Shown: positions 16,901 through 25,618, numbered from the stretch's first letter. The stretch: 64,000 bases of DNA from Chitinophagales bacterium (GCA_013299105.1 JAAFJY010000008.1:124001-188000), one strand, 5' to 3'. The notes: generated from the letters alone by a model not told the origin. Made by a program: numbers and translations.

Positions 16901-18497
16901 GGTCGTAACCTTTGGCGATTAAGTCTTCTTTGCAATCGACATTGTAGTTGCGGCGTACCTTGACCCAAAGCAGGTCGCAGTTGTCCCATGAACCCTCGTT
17001 GATGTCAGCAGCGGTTACTTTGGCATAACCATTCAGGTAACCGTTGGCGTTGGACAGGGTCACATTGAGTTCGTCATCGCACTTCATCACGGGGGCGATT
17101 TTGTCCACCACATCAAACTCCACCGAGTCTTTCATGGCATTGTAGCACCCGTCGAATGCTTCGATGATCAGGCGGTGACGGCCCAGGGGCAGACCGCTCA
17201 TCACACCATTGGCCGTTGGGTAAGCAATCAGGTCCCACACGTTGGTGGCAATGACGATGCCTTTGACGATGCGGTCCTTGGTTTTTACTTTCACGCTTAC
17301 GTTGGCCAGGCCACAATTGTCAACGATGTTGATGCCCAGGTCGCTTTTCAAGCGAGCCGCAGTGACGGGTATGGAGGCAGTACAAGCGGCAGGTCCAGTA
17401 GAAACGACGATTGGTGCAGTAGGTTTAGCAAGCGTTGGTCCACTGAAGTCGCCAATTTTGATCAATACATGCAAGGTGTCGATCACTTTGCCCGCACACC
17501 AGTCAAAAATGTAGATCTCGCGGTCGATTTTAACCCCTTTTCCTTCACAAACCGGGAATTCGGTGTCCTTGATCTGCACCGAATAGTTGCATTCCACTTC
17601 GTCGAGCGGAAACCATTTTTCGTATTTAGGTGCATCGCTGGAGAAGAAAGAACTCGGAATGCGGGGCATCCAGTCTTCTTTTTTGATCAGGCTTTTATCG
17701 GCGGTGCAGGATTGGTAAGTGAGTTGGTGGTCGTATTTGCCGCCTGGGTTGGCGGCTTTGAATTTGAAGAGGTCAATCGTTGGGCGACGCACCTCAAAAA
17801 CCTGGGTGAAAGAGGTACTGTTGCCTCGACAATCGGTACTTACCCAATCGCGGAAAATGCGGCCAGAAAGACCTTTTTTGGCAAGCGAATCACAACCATA
17901 ATTGACCAGACGGTCGCTCCATTTGGTGGTCACGGAGCATCCGCAGTCAACACAGCCATCATTAAAAGTGACCCAACCCATATTGATGATTTCATCTTCA
18001 TTCCCACCAGGCAAAATGGTGTGGCCGGGCGTGTTTCCAATGGGAGTTTGGTTGATGCTTCTTTTTTCGCCATAACGACCAATCGTTTTGGGGTTGTTGA
18101 GCGCAAAATTGGCCTCAAAGCACCAAATCTGTTTGTTGTCGAAATAATTGATGCCTACCTTCGGACCAGTCTTGTCTTCAGCAACGACATAATTCCAACA
18201 ACGAATCTGCCCATTGGCATCCAGCAACACATACTCCCAGGTGCCTGGGCAGTCGATGATGTCGCCATTGCTTTGGTCAGTGTCTTTGACCACCACCCTG
18301 GCGGTGCAATTGCCATCAGTGACCAGGCGCTTTTCGAGTTTGAATTTGCAGTTGGCATCCATTGTCACATTGACCCTGATGCAAGCACACTCAGTTTGGG
18401 CAAACATTGTAGTGGATGCACCAAAAATCAGCAGCAAAAACACAAATAGAGAAGGATAGCTCGACCGCAGGCCGAACAAGAGTAATAATCTGTTCAT
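13989..18497 (-). CDS. Giant secreted protein with dockerin-like module and T9SS sorting signal
   Basis: 1502 residues. A signal peptide (about residues 1-34, ending TMFAQ) is followed by over 1000 residues of repeated Cys-containing beta domains. Recurrent motifs such as DKTGPKV, DTEFPVCEG, DKIAPVMKC, DKVAPTC and DDVAPEISF mark the edges of HYR/Ig-like repeats. Around residues 1085-1240 there is a carboxypeptidase-regulatory-like loop (GGDISTDNGKPVPGVDVNL) and then two dockerin-type F-hand-like repeats (VTTFDLVIIQKHILG and ADVNGSNSITTIDLIQIRKLIL). Residues from about 1415 form the T9SS type A sorting domain: LLQNQPNPFREET, a short strand, and a lysine-rich end (KKMVLLAE). It should cross the outer membrane by type IX secretion and be anchored or released at the cell surface. 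An adhesin or matrix role is an inference. Confidence 0.88.
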   Translation of the reverse strand: MNRLLLLFGLRSSYPSLFVFLLLIFGASTTMFAQTECACIRVNVTMDANCKFKLEKRLVTDGNCTARVVVKDTDQSNGDIIDCPGTWEYVLLDANGQIRCWNYVVAEDKTGPKVGINYFDNKQIWCFEANFALNNPKTIGRYGEKRSINQTPIGNTPGHTILPGGNEDEIINMGWVTFNDGCVDCGCSVTTKWSDRLVNYGCDSLAKKGLSGRIFRDWVSTDCRGNSTSFTQVFEVRRPTIDLFKFKAANPGGKYDHQLTYQSCTADKSLIKKEDWMPRIPSSFFSSDAPKYEKWFPLDEVECNYSVQIKDTEFPVCEGKGVKIDREIYIFDWCAGKVIDTLHVLIKIGDFSGPTLAKPTAPIVVSTGPAACTASIPVTAARLKSDLGINIVDNCGLANVSVKVKTKDRIVKGIVIATNVWDLIAYPTANGVMSGLPLGRHRLIIEAFDGCYNAMKDSVEFDVVDKIAPVMKCDDELNVTLSNANGYLNGYAKVTAADINEGSWDNCDLLWVKVRRNYNVDCKEDLIAKGYDLNGDGKLDEDDGFEQVNGKWMTPLADFVEFFCCDVAEEVTVELWGQDRSGNRSFCWMNLNIEDKVAPTCMAPEPVTILCTDKNLGLIDSKARSAVAFGDVRIMSGNDCAALDTTYRTVKNLKCGYGTIERIWTLTKKTSKGDLSTECRQIITIRPIFAYTLCFPKDVEVRDCKAPFIDTLIADEQGCDILAVNVTDKRYDAADGECYKIFRTYTVIDWCAYDEKICGPDPMAPGIVNVVPRNPADRFNSAINFDNPTNAAVFSRSRPIYVLMDNGGAWYSLDLIPGNGTVSNHSGTSKTYNDMKIPVNLCNERTISHSWMYTQIIKVYDDVAPEISFKRDTICTDPTSCLARVRIPFKAKDNCSERIELERTQVMLAPFQTTTGPYIMSDSKDFTFGFEDDGKGNMAVSVTKVPEGLHDLIVVVRDACGNLTRPTRIPFFVKDCKAPAPICVNGLSTELMPDGSGGGMITVWANDFIASKIFDCNGQGPETLNGQKLVTKYSINRVKEPVKQDQTALTFSCADKDKTINVEIHAWDNKGNHDFCITYVLIQDNRKVCPSGSTNGVGGDISTDNGKPVPGVDVNLGGSTQDQQKSNGSGLYKFNNLLKGGDYSIAPKLDKDVRNGVTTFDLVIIQKHILGIDPITSPFRQIAADVNGSNSITTIDLIQIRKLILNVDDSFKGSPSWKFIDSKYKFSDPGNPWKTEISEVVNINNINGNVEADFVAVKMGDVNGSVVPAGADGFSSGEVRSGKTWNLNVQNQAMQAGQILEVPVFAKDLATVQGFQFTLQVKGAEILGIEPRMLSAENLGVFAKEGMVTASWTKMDAKRSDEALFTLKLRANRQHDLKEILAISSRLTSQEAYGTSNELMDVVLQVDQAPLNAAKFQLLQNQPNPFREETNVSFYLPKAAKATLTVRDVKGSLVYRFQGEFSQGQQQIVLTKADLKAASGVLYYTLESADFTETKKMVLLAE

Positions 18498-18527
18498 GGG
18501 ATGTATTTAAAACAAAAATGGGATTAA

Positions 18528-18686
18528 GAGTATGTTTAAAAATTTTTGCTTGCCCCGAAATGGCCCCTTTCTGCCCATTCTTCGTTCCAAAAATGCTCAT
18601 TATGCGCTGCATAACTCCGCTTTTTGCGCCTCGACTGGACGAAAATGTGCTCATTTTTGACTTCAATCCTAAATTTAAACATCCTC
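18528..18686. mobile_element. 159-bp MITE, copy 2, with 3-bp target duplication
   Basis: Terminal inverted repeats GAGTATGTTTAAA (18528-18540) and its complement with one mismatch (18674-18686) are flanked by TAA on both sides (18525-18527 and 18687-18689). It shares the core palindrome TTATGCGCTGCATAA with the copy at 2801-2961 and sits 30 bases upstream of the giant secreted-protein gene, where it may affect its promoter. Confidence 0.8.
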
Positions 18687-18826
18687 TAACAAAAAAATGA
18701 TGAAAAATTTGGGCAAAGGCTAATTATCCGTACTGGGCAGCAAGGTAAGTGTAATGTTGATGCCCCGCAAGAACTTTAACATTTACCATTTGTCAAAAAG
18801 TGTATAAAAATTTGACAATCAATATT

Positions 18827-20368
18827 TTAAAGGATTTCAAAAATTTTGACCGTAGCTCTAATTTGCAGCCGACGCAGCTCTTTTTGCAAATCCAGGGCTG
18901 CCAATTCGGCTTCATGGCGGGCCGTGTAGAGGTCTTCTAAAAAAACCAGGTACGCTGTTCCATTGCCAAAAAAGCAGGACGACCACATCCCGTTGACTTT
19001 GATGCCTTGCTTGCGACAGCGGATGATGGCAGCTTTCAGTGGCTCAATTTTCTGATAGGTTCCCAGGCTCACCAAGTAACGCACACTCCCCTGCCCATAC
19101 AAACGCTGGCAGGGGTAATGGATGAAGCCTTCAGGAGTGTACACCACAATTTCTTCGCGAAAGTTTTTGGGTTTTTCGATCTCCGGCAGCCCCTCTCCAC
19201 TGATATAAGGTTGGGTCTTGGGATTGAATTTCGCCAAAGAATCATAGGAGGTTTGGTAGTCTCCCTGAATCTCCTCACCATACGGCCTATTGATCTCAAG
19301 TTCACCTCGCTTACGCAGCATTTCCTGTTCGTAAGTCAATTCGTCCACCACTTTAATGGGGCGCACGCGATACTGCATCCAGGTGAAGGTGCTGATGAGC
19401 AGAATGGAAGCCAAAATGACCCCGATTTGGTTGTAAACAGGTCTTTTGAAGCGGTTGACATCATTTTTATTGCCCAGCCTTTCCATCAACTGTACCCGAT
19501 TGAACCAGTCTCCAAGTTGCTGGTACCAATTATTGACAGGCAAATTAATGCTGACTTTTGGAAAAACATCCAGGGATCGAAGCCATTTTTTGAACTCAGG
19601 AAAATAGGGAATATCATCCATCCAGCGGAATTGTTCTCGCCAGGATTTGGTACTGAAGCGGTTTTGAACAAACTTACCAAAATCATTTTGCCGAAAAAAT
19701 TGTACCACTTGCCTTCTCAATAGAAATGCGGAATCATCAACACTAGGCACTACATGCAAGTGTACCCTTTCATCCGAATCAACTTCAATCAGGCCATAGC
19801 CATTGACCACACATTGTTTTTGCAATTCAATAAAATAAGGATCAGCCGGACCATTGAATACATCCCAGGCGAAAGCCATCCATTGGTCATCGACATAATA
19901 TTGGTTGAATTGCTGGATGGCATAAATGTAGCGGTAGCGCCGCCAGCGTCTGAACAGGAAGAACACCACCAACGAGAAAAGTACAACCGACCCCACGATT
20001 GCAGCAAAACCCAACCAAAAGTAATGAAAAACAGGTTTCAACCAATGTTCTAAATGGGCAAAAACCATCAAAACCGCAGTGATTAAAAAACCCCAGGCAA
20101 TGGCATCCCACCAGCGCAATGGGCGCAAAGGTTGAAACCTAAGCTCATCCCTACTGAAATAATCGGTGGCTTCAAAAGTAATAACTACGTTGCGATTGCT
20201 GTCTTCTTCTTCGTACGACAGTTGCCCATCTACCACCAAACCACCCAGGCCCCGCAAATGGGTTTCTTCGCGAAAATCGCCCTTGCGGGGGCGTTCGCGG
20301 TAGTGTCGGCGCAAAAATTGCAAGCTGACCCTGATGATGGTTTCGCTGGTGATGGGTTTTACTTCCAT
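18827..20368 (-). CDS. Membrane protein with C-terminal SPOR-like domain
   Basis: 513 residues from the ATG at 20368 (MEVKPITSETIIRVSLQF). The open frame continues 20 codons upstream, but those residues are translated from the palindromic repeat that abuts the gene, so the later start is preferred. There are two transmembrane segments near residues 88-105 and 115-139, an Arg-rich cytoplasmic edge (RRWRRYRYIYA), a soluble middle, a third transmembrane segment near 313-333, and a C-terminal region from about residue 400 whose pattern (VRYLVSLGTYQKIEPLKAAIIRCRKQGIK) resembles the peptidoglycan-binding SPOR fold. A cell-envelope role is likely. I do not recognise the full-length family. Confidence 0.65.
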   Translation of the reverse strand: MEVKPITSETIIRVSLQFLRRHYRERPRKGDFREETHLRGLGGLVVDGQLSYEEEDSNRNVVITFEATDYFSRDELRFQPLRPLRWWDAIAWGFLITAVLMVFAHLEHWLKPVFHYFWLGFAAIVGSVVLFSLVVFFLFRRWRRYRYIYAIQQFNQYYVDDQWMAFAWDVFNGPADPYFIELQKQCVVNGYGLIEVDSDERVHLHVVPSVDDSAFLLRRQVVQFFRQNDFGKFVQNRFSTKSWREQFRWMDDIPYFPEFKKWLRSLDVFPKVSINLPVNNWYQQLGDWFNRVQLMERLGNKNDVNRFKRPVYNQIGVILASILLISTFTWMQYRVRPIKVVDELTYEQEMLRKRGELEINRPYGEEIQGDYQTSYDSLAKFNPKTQPYISGEGLPEIEKPKNFREEIVVYTPEGFIHYPCQRLYGQGSVRYLVSLGTYQKIEPLKAAIIRCRKQGIKVNGMWSSCFFGNGTAYLVFLEDLYTARHEAELAALDLQKELRRLQIRATVKIFEIL

Positions 20369-20378
20369 AAAGTCAATT

Positions 20379-20528
20379 AGTATATGAGCTAAAATAAGAT
20401 GGACATCTTTGTTTTTGAGGTTTAGCAAAAAAAAGAAGACAACTTCCTTTCATCCAGATGCTTAAACAGGTAGTTTTCTTTTTTCACTAAACCCAAACCT
20501 GTCCACCTTATTTTTTTACGCTCCCTTA
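20379..20528. repeat. ~145-bp imperfect palindromic element, copy 2
   Basis: Same sequence as the element at 13420-13566. Its left end lies 10 bases from the start codon of the minus-strand gene ending at 18827, so it must form that gene's 5' leader or contain its promoter. On the minus strand the left half is an open frame reading LNLKNKDVHLILA, which produces a false N-terminal extension. Confidence 0.9.
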
Positions 20529-21603
20529 ACAACGGGTCAAAATAAATCATACCAAATAATGATTGTCTTTATACCTGAATTGGTCAAATCAAAGGTATAA
20601 AAAAAATCGATCGAACCCTACAGCACAGAGGTTTTAGGGAGCAAACACCAAGCCCCTAGTGGTCCAAATTGTAAATCTGCCCCAAGTTCCAGGGGCTCTT
20701 TGTCTCCGTAGCTGCGTTGTTCGTCAGTCAAATGGTCCACTATTTTCTCTCCTCTCGTCTTGCTACAAAGCCAATTAGCCTGCCTGGAACCTAGGGGGTA
20801 TTTGTACTTCGTACCACTAGTCAAATGCCAGAAAGGGCCAGAAGGCTGTTTATTAGTCAAGAATACCTGAGTTTGGGGTTTGGCAGCCAGCGTTATGTCT
20901 GTGAGGTATTTGGCTTAAACCGCGCAAGCATCATAAAAGGAGTTTAAGAATTGTATTCAGGTAAGGCACTAGAAGGGGGCGTCAAAGAAGCCGAGGGGGA
21001 GGTAGAAAAAAAGAACGCATAGCAGAAAGCCTCATTGCGCATTTGTTGAATTTAATAGGGTGCGGCTCCAATCTGATGTAAAAAGTCAAGCTTTTTCACA
21101 GCTACTTGATCGGAGCTTAAACGGGCCTTGAGCAAATCTCAATTTTGCGAAAGGGCGCTTTAAAGCGCGACGGATCAGAAGCCACCACTGTTTGAGCAAC
21201 AAAGGAGCGAGTTTGGTGGATTCCCGTTGTTCCTTGGAACTGCACTTTCAAGCAAAATCGTAGGATTTGATCACAGCCCTTGCCTTTGTTGGTCAAGCTC
21301 TGGTTTCGTATAAATAAAAAATACTGAAAACTTCGGAGAAGTTTCCGTAGCTGAGAATTTTGTGATTTTCATGGTGAATATGAAGCGTTGATGACCGAAA
21401 AGCGGGCCAATTCTCTAATTCTTTCAAATTCTAGTTTTGACAAAATTGGTCAACGTCACGCAAGAAATTCTATAATTTTGTAATCCTGCAAATTCTGGTT
21501 TAGACAAAAATTCTGATCATTCAAGCTACTTCCCAAATCAAATCGCCATTTTAGTACACTTGTTCTAATTTTATTTGCATTTCTAGAACAAAAAACCAAT
21601 ATT
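20529..21603. other. 1.1-kb intergenic region, possibly decayed coding sequence
   Basis: No gene I can support. An 80-codon open frame on the minus strand (20618-20860) has a composition unlike its neighbours and no recognisable domain. Around 20960-21030 a plus-strand frame reads KEAEGEVEKKNA before a stop, suggesting decayed coding DNA. Near 21325 there is a TGAAAACTTCGGAGAA word also seen at 13352 and 13575, and 21410-21515 holds AATTCT/GACAAAAT repeats shared with 13.8 and 47.3 kb. The last 45 bases contain an inverted repeat that may be a TetR operator. Confidence 0.55.
21560..21591. promoter_or_regulatory. Candidate operator of the TetR-family regulator
   Basis: TTGTTCTA (21560-21567) and TAGAACAA (21584-21591) form a perfect 8-bp inverted repeat with a 16-base spacer, 48 bases before the preferred start codon of the TetR-family gene. 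TetR repressors usually bind such palindromes and repress their own gene and the adjacent operon. This is an inference from position and symmetry. Confidence 0.45.
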
Positions 21604-21639
21604 GTGGTTGAAAATAAAAAGGTCAGCCCAATTCAATTC

Positions 21640-22278
21640 ATGCAAAGCAGCAAAAGCACCAAACAACGCATTGTTGAAGCCGCCATCTCACTCTACAACG
21701 AGAAAGGCGTTAGCAATGTAAGCCTACGCGAGATTGGGCAAGTCTTGGACATGAGCCCTGGTAATTTGGCCTATCATTTCGCCAACCATGACTACATCAT
21801 CATGGAGGCTTTCCGGCAAATGGAAGCCGAACGCGATGAAATCCTGCGTGGAGTGCAACAGATTCCCACCTTCGAGAACATCAACCAACAAATCCAACCC
21901 TTGCTGAAAATTGGCAGCAAATACTTGTTTTTTCAGCTGGATGCGGCCCATATTTTGCGCAACTATCCCGATATCGCCCAACTCCAGCGGCAATACTTTG
22001 AGAGCTCGATCAAGTACGTCAAAGCCGTCATTGACCTCTCGGTTGGCAATGGCAACTGCCAGCCAGAGCAAACCCCAGGCCAATTCCAACGCCTGGCCCA
22101 CACCGTTTGGATGCTGATGAATTTTTGGTTGGAGCAAAAAATGCTGCGTGGACAAGATGCGGAACTTGAGGTGGAAGAAGTGCGCCGCAGCGTCTGGGAC
22201 TTGGTGTATCCCCACCTTACCGAAAAGGGCAAGCACCAATTGATGAAACTTCATTCGGCAACAGCCGCTAGCATATAA
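21640..22278 (+). CDS. TetR-family transcriptional regulator of the catabolic island
   Basis: 212 residues from the ATG at 21640 (MQSSKSTKQRIVEAAI); a GTG at 21604 would add 12 residues. The N-terminal DNA-binding domain is typical: IVEAAISLYNEKGVSNVSLREIGQVLDMSPGNLAYHF, with the helix-turn-helix in the second half. The C-terminal ligand domain is variable, as usual. The acyl-CoA carboxylase beta gene begins 10 bases downstream on the same strand, followed by the whole catabolic run, which points to local repression relieved by an acyl-CoA or other pathway intermediate. AtuR of Pseudomonas, also TetR-type, occupies a comparable position. Confidence 0.88.
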   Translation: MQSSKSTKQRIVEAAISLYNEKGVSNVSLREIGQVLDMSPGNLAYHFANHDYIIMEAFRQMEAERDEILRGVQQIPTFENINQQIQPLLKIGSKYLFFQLDAAHILRNYPDIAQLQRQYFESSIKYVKAVIDLSVGNGNCQPEQTPGQFQRLAHTVWMLMNFWLEQKMLRGQDAELEVEEVRRSVWDLVYPHLTEKGKHQLMKLHSATAASI

Positions 22279-22288
22279 TAGGTATCCC

Positions 22289-23887
22289 ATGCAAGCCATT
22301 CGCAGCAAAATCAACCCACTCAGCGATCAGTTTCGCAGCAACCAGGAAGGCATGAAGGTCTTGCTGGACGAATTGGCCAAAAAAATGCAGGAAAGCCAGT
22401 TTCAAGGCCAGGAAAAACACCTCGCCAAAGCCCGCCAAGAAGGCAAACTCCTGGCCCGCGAGCGCCTGGAGCTGACCCTGGACCAAGACTCTCCTTTCCT
22501 GGAATTGTTGCCACTGGCTGGCTTGGGTGGCAAAGGTTTTGGTCCCGGTGGCACTACCGTGGGCGGCATTGGCCTGGTGAGTAGGCACATGTGCATGATT
22601 ATTTCCAACGTAGGCACCAACAAGGGCGGAGCCGTAGATTATGCAACCCTGCAAAAAAGCTTGCGTTTGAGCGAAATAGCTACCGAAAATGGCTTGCCAG
22701 TGATCAACCTGGTCGAATCAGCCGGAGCCAATTTGCCAGAACAGCACACGATTTTCAACTACGGCGGGGCCAGTTTTCGGGAAATTACCCGTCGCTCGAA
22801 AATGGGCCTGTGCAACATCAGCGTGGTTTTTGGCAACAGCACCGCAGGCGGCGCTTATGTGCCTGGTATGTCGGACTATTCGGTTTTTGTGAAAGGCAAA
22901 GCCAAGGTTTTTCTGGCCGGACCACCTTTGGTCAAAATGGCCACCAACGAAATCGTAGACGATGAAACCCTCGGTGGAGCTGAAATGCACAGCCGCGTTT
23001 CCGGGGTTGCCGACTACCTGGCGCAAGACGAATACGATGGCATTCGCCTGGCCCGCGAGATTGTGAGCCGATTGCCCCAGCCCAGTCCACAAATCGTCCC
23101 TCCATCCCAAGTTGACGAACCCTTGTACGATGCAGCAGAAATCCTGGGCATCGTTTCGCCTGACATCAAAAAACCCTTCGATGCAAGGGAGTTGATCGCC
23201 CGAATTTGCGATGGCAGCCGTTTTTCGGAGTTCAAGCCGGAGTTTGGGCCGACTTTGGTTTGCGGTTTTGCCGATTTACACGGCTATCCAGTCGGGATTT
23301 TGGGCAACAATGGCGTGTTGTTTTCCGACGCGGCCAACAAGGGAGCCCATTTCATCCAATTGTGCAACCAGCAAAATACCCCCCTGCTTTTCCTGCAAAA
23401 CATTACTGGATTCATGGTGGGAAAACAATATGAACAAGAAGGCATCATCAAACACGGGGCCAAATTGATCAACGCGGTCTCGAATAGCGAAGTGCCTGCC
23501 ATCACGGTCATGATCGGGGCCTCGTATGGCGCAGGCAATTATGCCATGATGGGACGGGCTTACAAGCCACGTTTCCTGTTTGCCTATCCCAACTCCAAAA
23601 TCGCCGTCATGGGTCCGGAACAACTCAGCGGGGTCATGGAAACGATCCAAAGGGAGGCCGCCCAAAAAGCAGGTTTGCCTTTTGACGAAGAGCAATTCAA
23701 AGCCATGCAAATGTTCATGCAAGCCGAAGTGGATAAAACCTCCAACGCCTGGTACTCCACAGGGCAACTGTGGGACGATGGCCTCATCGATCCCAGAGAA
23801 ACCCGCAATTACCTTGGCTTTTGCCTGGCGGTGGTCAACAATCAGGCTTGGGAGAGTACTGGAAAGTATGGTGTATTCAGAATGTAG
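22289..23887 (+). CDS. Acyl-CoA carboxylase, carboxyltransferase (beta) subunit
   Basis: 532 residues, the length of methylcrotonyl/geranyl-CoA carboxylase beta subunits. It transfers carboxyl from carboxybiotin to an acyl-CoA. The two crotonase-like halves are visible: VESAGANLPEQ, then GNSTAGGAYVPGMSDY in the first, and NITGFMVGKQYEQEGIIKHGAKL with GASYGAGNYAMMGRAYKPRF in the second. NITGFMVG and GAGNY are typical of the MCC/GCC group rather than propionyl-CoA carboxylase. However, AMMGRAY and VMGPEQLSG differ from the GMCGRAY and VMGGEQAA I remember for classical MCC, suggesting another branched or longer substrate. The alpha subunit lies downstream, beyond the FMO gene. Confidence 0.88.
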   Translation: MQAIRSKINPLSDQFRSNQEGMKVLLDELAKKMQESQFQGQEKHLAKARQEGKLLARERLELTLDQDSPFLELLPLAGLGGKGFGPGGTTVGGIGLVSRHMCMIISNVGTNKGGAVDYATLQKSLRLSEIATENGLPVINLVESAGANLPEQHTIFNYGGASFREITRRSKMGLCNISVVFGNSTAGGAYVPGMSDYSVFVKGKAKVFLAGPPLVKMATNEIVDDETLGGAEMHSRVSGVADYLAQDEYDGIRLAREIVSRLPQPSPQIVPPSQVDEPLYDAAEILGIVSPDIKKPFDARELIARICDGSRFSEFKPEFGPTLVCGFADLHGYPVGILGNNGVLFSDAANKGAHFIQLCNQQNTPLLFLQNITGFMVGKQYEQEGIIKHGAKLINAVSNSEVPAITVMIGASYGAGNYAMMGRAYKPRFLFAYPNSKIAVMGPEQLSGVMETIQREAAQKAGLPFDEEQFKAMQMFMQAEVDKTSNAWYSTGQLWDDGLIDPRETRNYLGFCLAVVNNQAWESTGKYGVFRM

Positions 23888-23995
23888 TGTAGTTGAAATG
23901 TTGAAGGGTTGAAAAGAGGGCTTCGTGAGAAATCCTTTTGCTTAGAATTTGAGGTCAAAAGAGGCTTCGATAATACTAAAGAGAGCGGTGCGCTG

Positions 23996-24152
23996 GTACA
24001 AGTCTCCAGATTTGTACCATTATTTACACGTCTCTGACGTTTGGCAAATTTTTGATTAAAAATTTGACTATCAATATGTTGCAAATAAAATGTCACGCCT
24101 TCTTCATGCGTCAGAGACGCAGACATAGACGTACAAGTCTGGAGACTTGTAC
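23996..24152. repeat. 157-bp element bounded by 22-bp palindromes
   Basis: GTACAAGTCTCCAGATTTGTAC (23996-24017) and a 22-base sequence at 24131-24152 are each near-palindromic and are inverted copies of each other with one mismatch. A second nested inverted pair (CGTCTCTGACG at 24029-24039 with 24109-24119) lies inside, and a third hairpin (CAAATTTTTG...AAAAATTTG) follows. There is no coding capacity. It sits in the 417-base gap between the carboxylase beta and FMO genes, so it may split the operon. Confidence 0.75.
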
Positions 24153-24304
24153 GAGCGACACTCTTTTTATTTAGAGACAAAAATCAAAGGTTTCAGTTTT
24201 AATAGGCATGAAATCGACGGATAATGTCTAAACTGGGAATTGTGTAGGTCCTCCTTCTCAACTGCTCAACTTCTAAGCCCCTAAATTTTTAAAAAATCTA
24301 AAAA

Positions 24305-25618
24305 ATGCGTGTTTGTGTCATCGGTGCGGGTTGTTCAGGCATTACGGCCATCAAAAACTTGTTGCAAGCAGGGGTAAAGGACGTGGTCTGCTACGAACAA
24401 AACCACGAAATTGGGGGAAATTGGTTGTACTCGCCGCAGGAATCTCATTCGAGCGTCTGCGAAACCACCCACATCATCAGCTCAAAAACCCTCTCGGAGT
24501 ACATCGACTATCCCATGCCGGATGATTATCCCGATTACCCATCGCATGACCAGCTTTTGCGCTATTTCCAGTCTTATGCCCGGCATTTTGGCTTGTATGA
24601 CTACATTCAGTTCAATACCAAGGTTAGCAAGGTCGAAAAAATCGCAGGCGAGCGCTGGCGCGTAAGCCTGGCAGAGGGCAGCAGTGAGGAATTCGACTAC
24701 TTGTTCATCGCCAACGGCCACCACAATGTGCCCCGGCACCCAGATTTACCTGGCCAGTTCAGCGGACAATACCTGCATTCGCACCATTACAAAACTGCGG
24801 CTCCTTTCAAAGACCAGAAAGTACTGGTCATCGGCGCAGGCAATTCCGGTTGCGATTGCGCGGTCGAAATCAGCCGGGTAGCCAGCAAAGTGGGCATCAG
24901 CGTAAGGCGGGCCCAGTACATCGTGCCCAAGTTTTTTCTGGGTAAACCCACCGATACTTTCAACAAAGACATGCTTTGGGTACCCAAACCCCTCGCAGCC
25001 TGGTTGCGCAAACTCAGCCTGCGCATCCAAGTAGGCAAGTACAGCGAATACGGTCTGCCCGACCCCGACTATCCCGTCATTGGCGCACACCCAACCATCA
25101 ATTCTGAGCTGTTGTACAAGATCAGGCATGGCAAGGTGCACCCAAGGTCGGTCATCACCAAAATCGAGGGCAAAAACATCACGTTCAGCAATGGCTTGAG
25201 TGAAGAATACGATGTGATTGTAGCAGCAACGGGTTACAAAATCAGCACCCCGTTTTTTACCCCAGATTTCATCAACTACGAAGAAGCGGACCGGGTGCCC
25301 TTGTGGTTACGCATGTTCCATCCACAGCACCCAAGTTTAGTTTTCATCGGCTTGTTTCAGCCCCAGGGGGCCATTTGGCCCGCCAGCGACTTGCAGGCCA
25401 AACTGGCGGCCAATTACGTGATGGGGCGCTGGAAAATGCCCAAAAACATCGCTGAACTGGCCGAAAAAGACTCAGATAAGATCAACAAAGACTTCATTCC
25501 GGCCAAAAGGCATACCATCGAAGTGCATTTTCATGAGTTTGTTCATGCTTTGCAAAAACAAATTCCTGCCGATGCACCTACGACCTTGAAACCCGCTTTA
25601 AGCACCATCGAAGCATGA
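24305..25618 (+). CDS. Flavin-containing monooxygenase (FMO type)
   Basis: 437 residues. The N-terminal FAD-binding motif is VIGAGCSG (residues 5-12), the NADPH-binding motif is VIGAGNSG (175-182), and between them the FMO signature F-x-G-x-x-x-H-x-x-x-Y is complete (F152 to Y162). The tyrosine ending fits FMOs better than classical Baeyer-Villiger enzymes, which have W. Class B flavin monooxygenases insert one oxygen atom into heteroatom, ketone or aldehyde substrates using NADPH. Its stop overlaps the next start as ATGA, coupling it to the carboxylase alpha gene. It may prepare an oxygenated substrate for the CoA-dependent steps, but the substrate is unknown. Confidence 0.88.
   Translation: MRVCVIGAGCSGITAIKNLLQAGVKDVVCYEQNHEIGGNWLYSPQESHSSVCETTHIISSKTLSEYIDYPMPDDYPDYPSHDQLLRYFQSYARHFGLYDYIQFNTKVSKVEKIAGERWRVSLAEGSSEEFDYLFIANGHHNVPRHPDLPGQFSGQYLHSHHYKTAAPFKDQKVLVIGAGNSGCDCAVEISRVASKVGISVRRAQYIVPKFFLGKPTDTFNKDMLWVPKPLAAWLRKLSLRIQVGKYSEYGLPDPDYPVIGAHPTINSELLYKIRHGKVHPRSVITKIEGKNITFSNGLSEEYDVIVAATGYKISTPFFTPDFINYEEADRVPLWLRMFHPQHPSLVFIGLFQPQGAIWPASDLQAKLAANYVMGRWKMPKNIAELAEKDSDKINKDFIPAKRHTIEVHFHEFVHALQKQIPADAPTTLKPALSTIEA

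Noticed and set aside
17175-18449. 424-codon antisense frame in the giant secreted protein gene
   Set aside because: Shadow frame; the opposite strand encodes signal peptide, repeats and T9SS domain.
20369-20428. 20-codon upstream extension of the SPOR-like membrane protein
   Set aside because: The residues are the translated palindromic repeat and recur in front of ribA and after the acyl-CoA synthetase; the ATG at 20368 gives a normal N-terminus.
20618-20860. 80-codon minus-strand frame as a gene
   Set aside because: No recognisable domain, odd composition, surrounded by decayed sequence and repeats. Kept only as a remark in the gap entry.
22289-23887. Naming the carboxylase as geranyl-CoA specific
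   Set aside because: The residue that separates geranyl- from methylcrotonyl-CoA carboxylase could not be aligned with confidence by eye.
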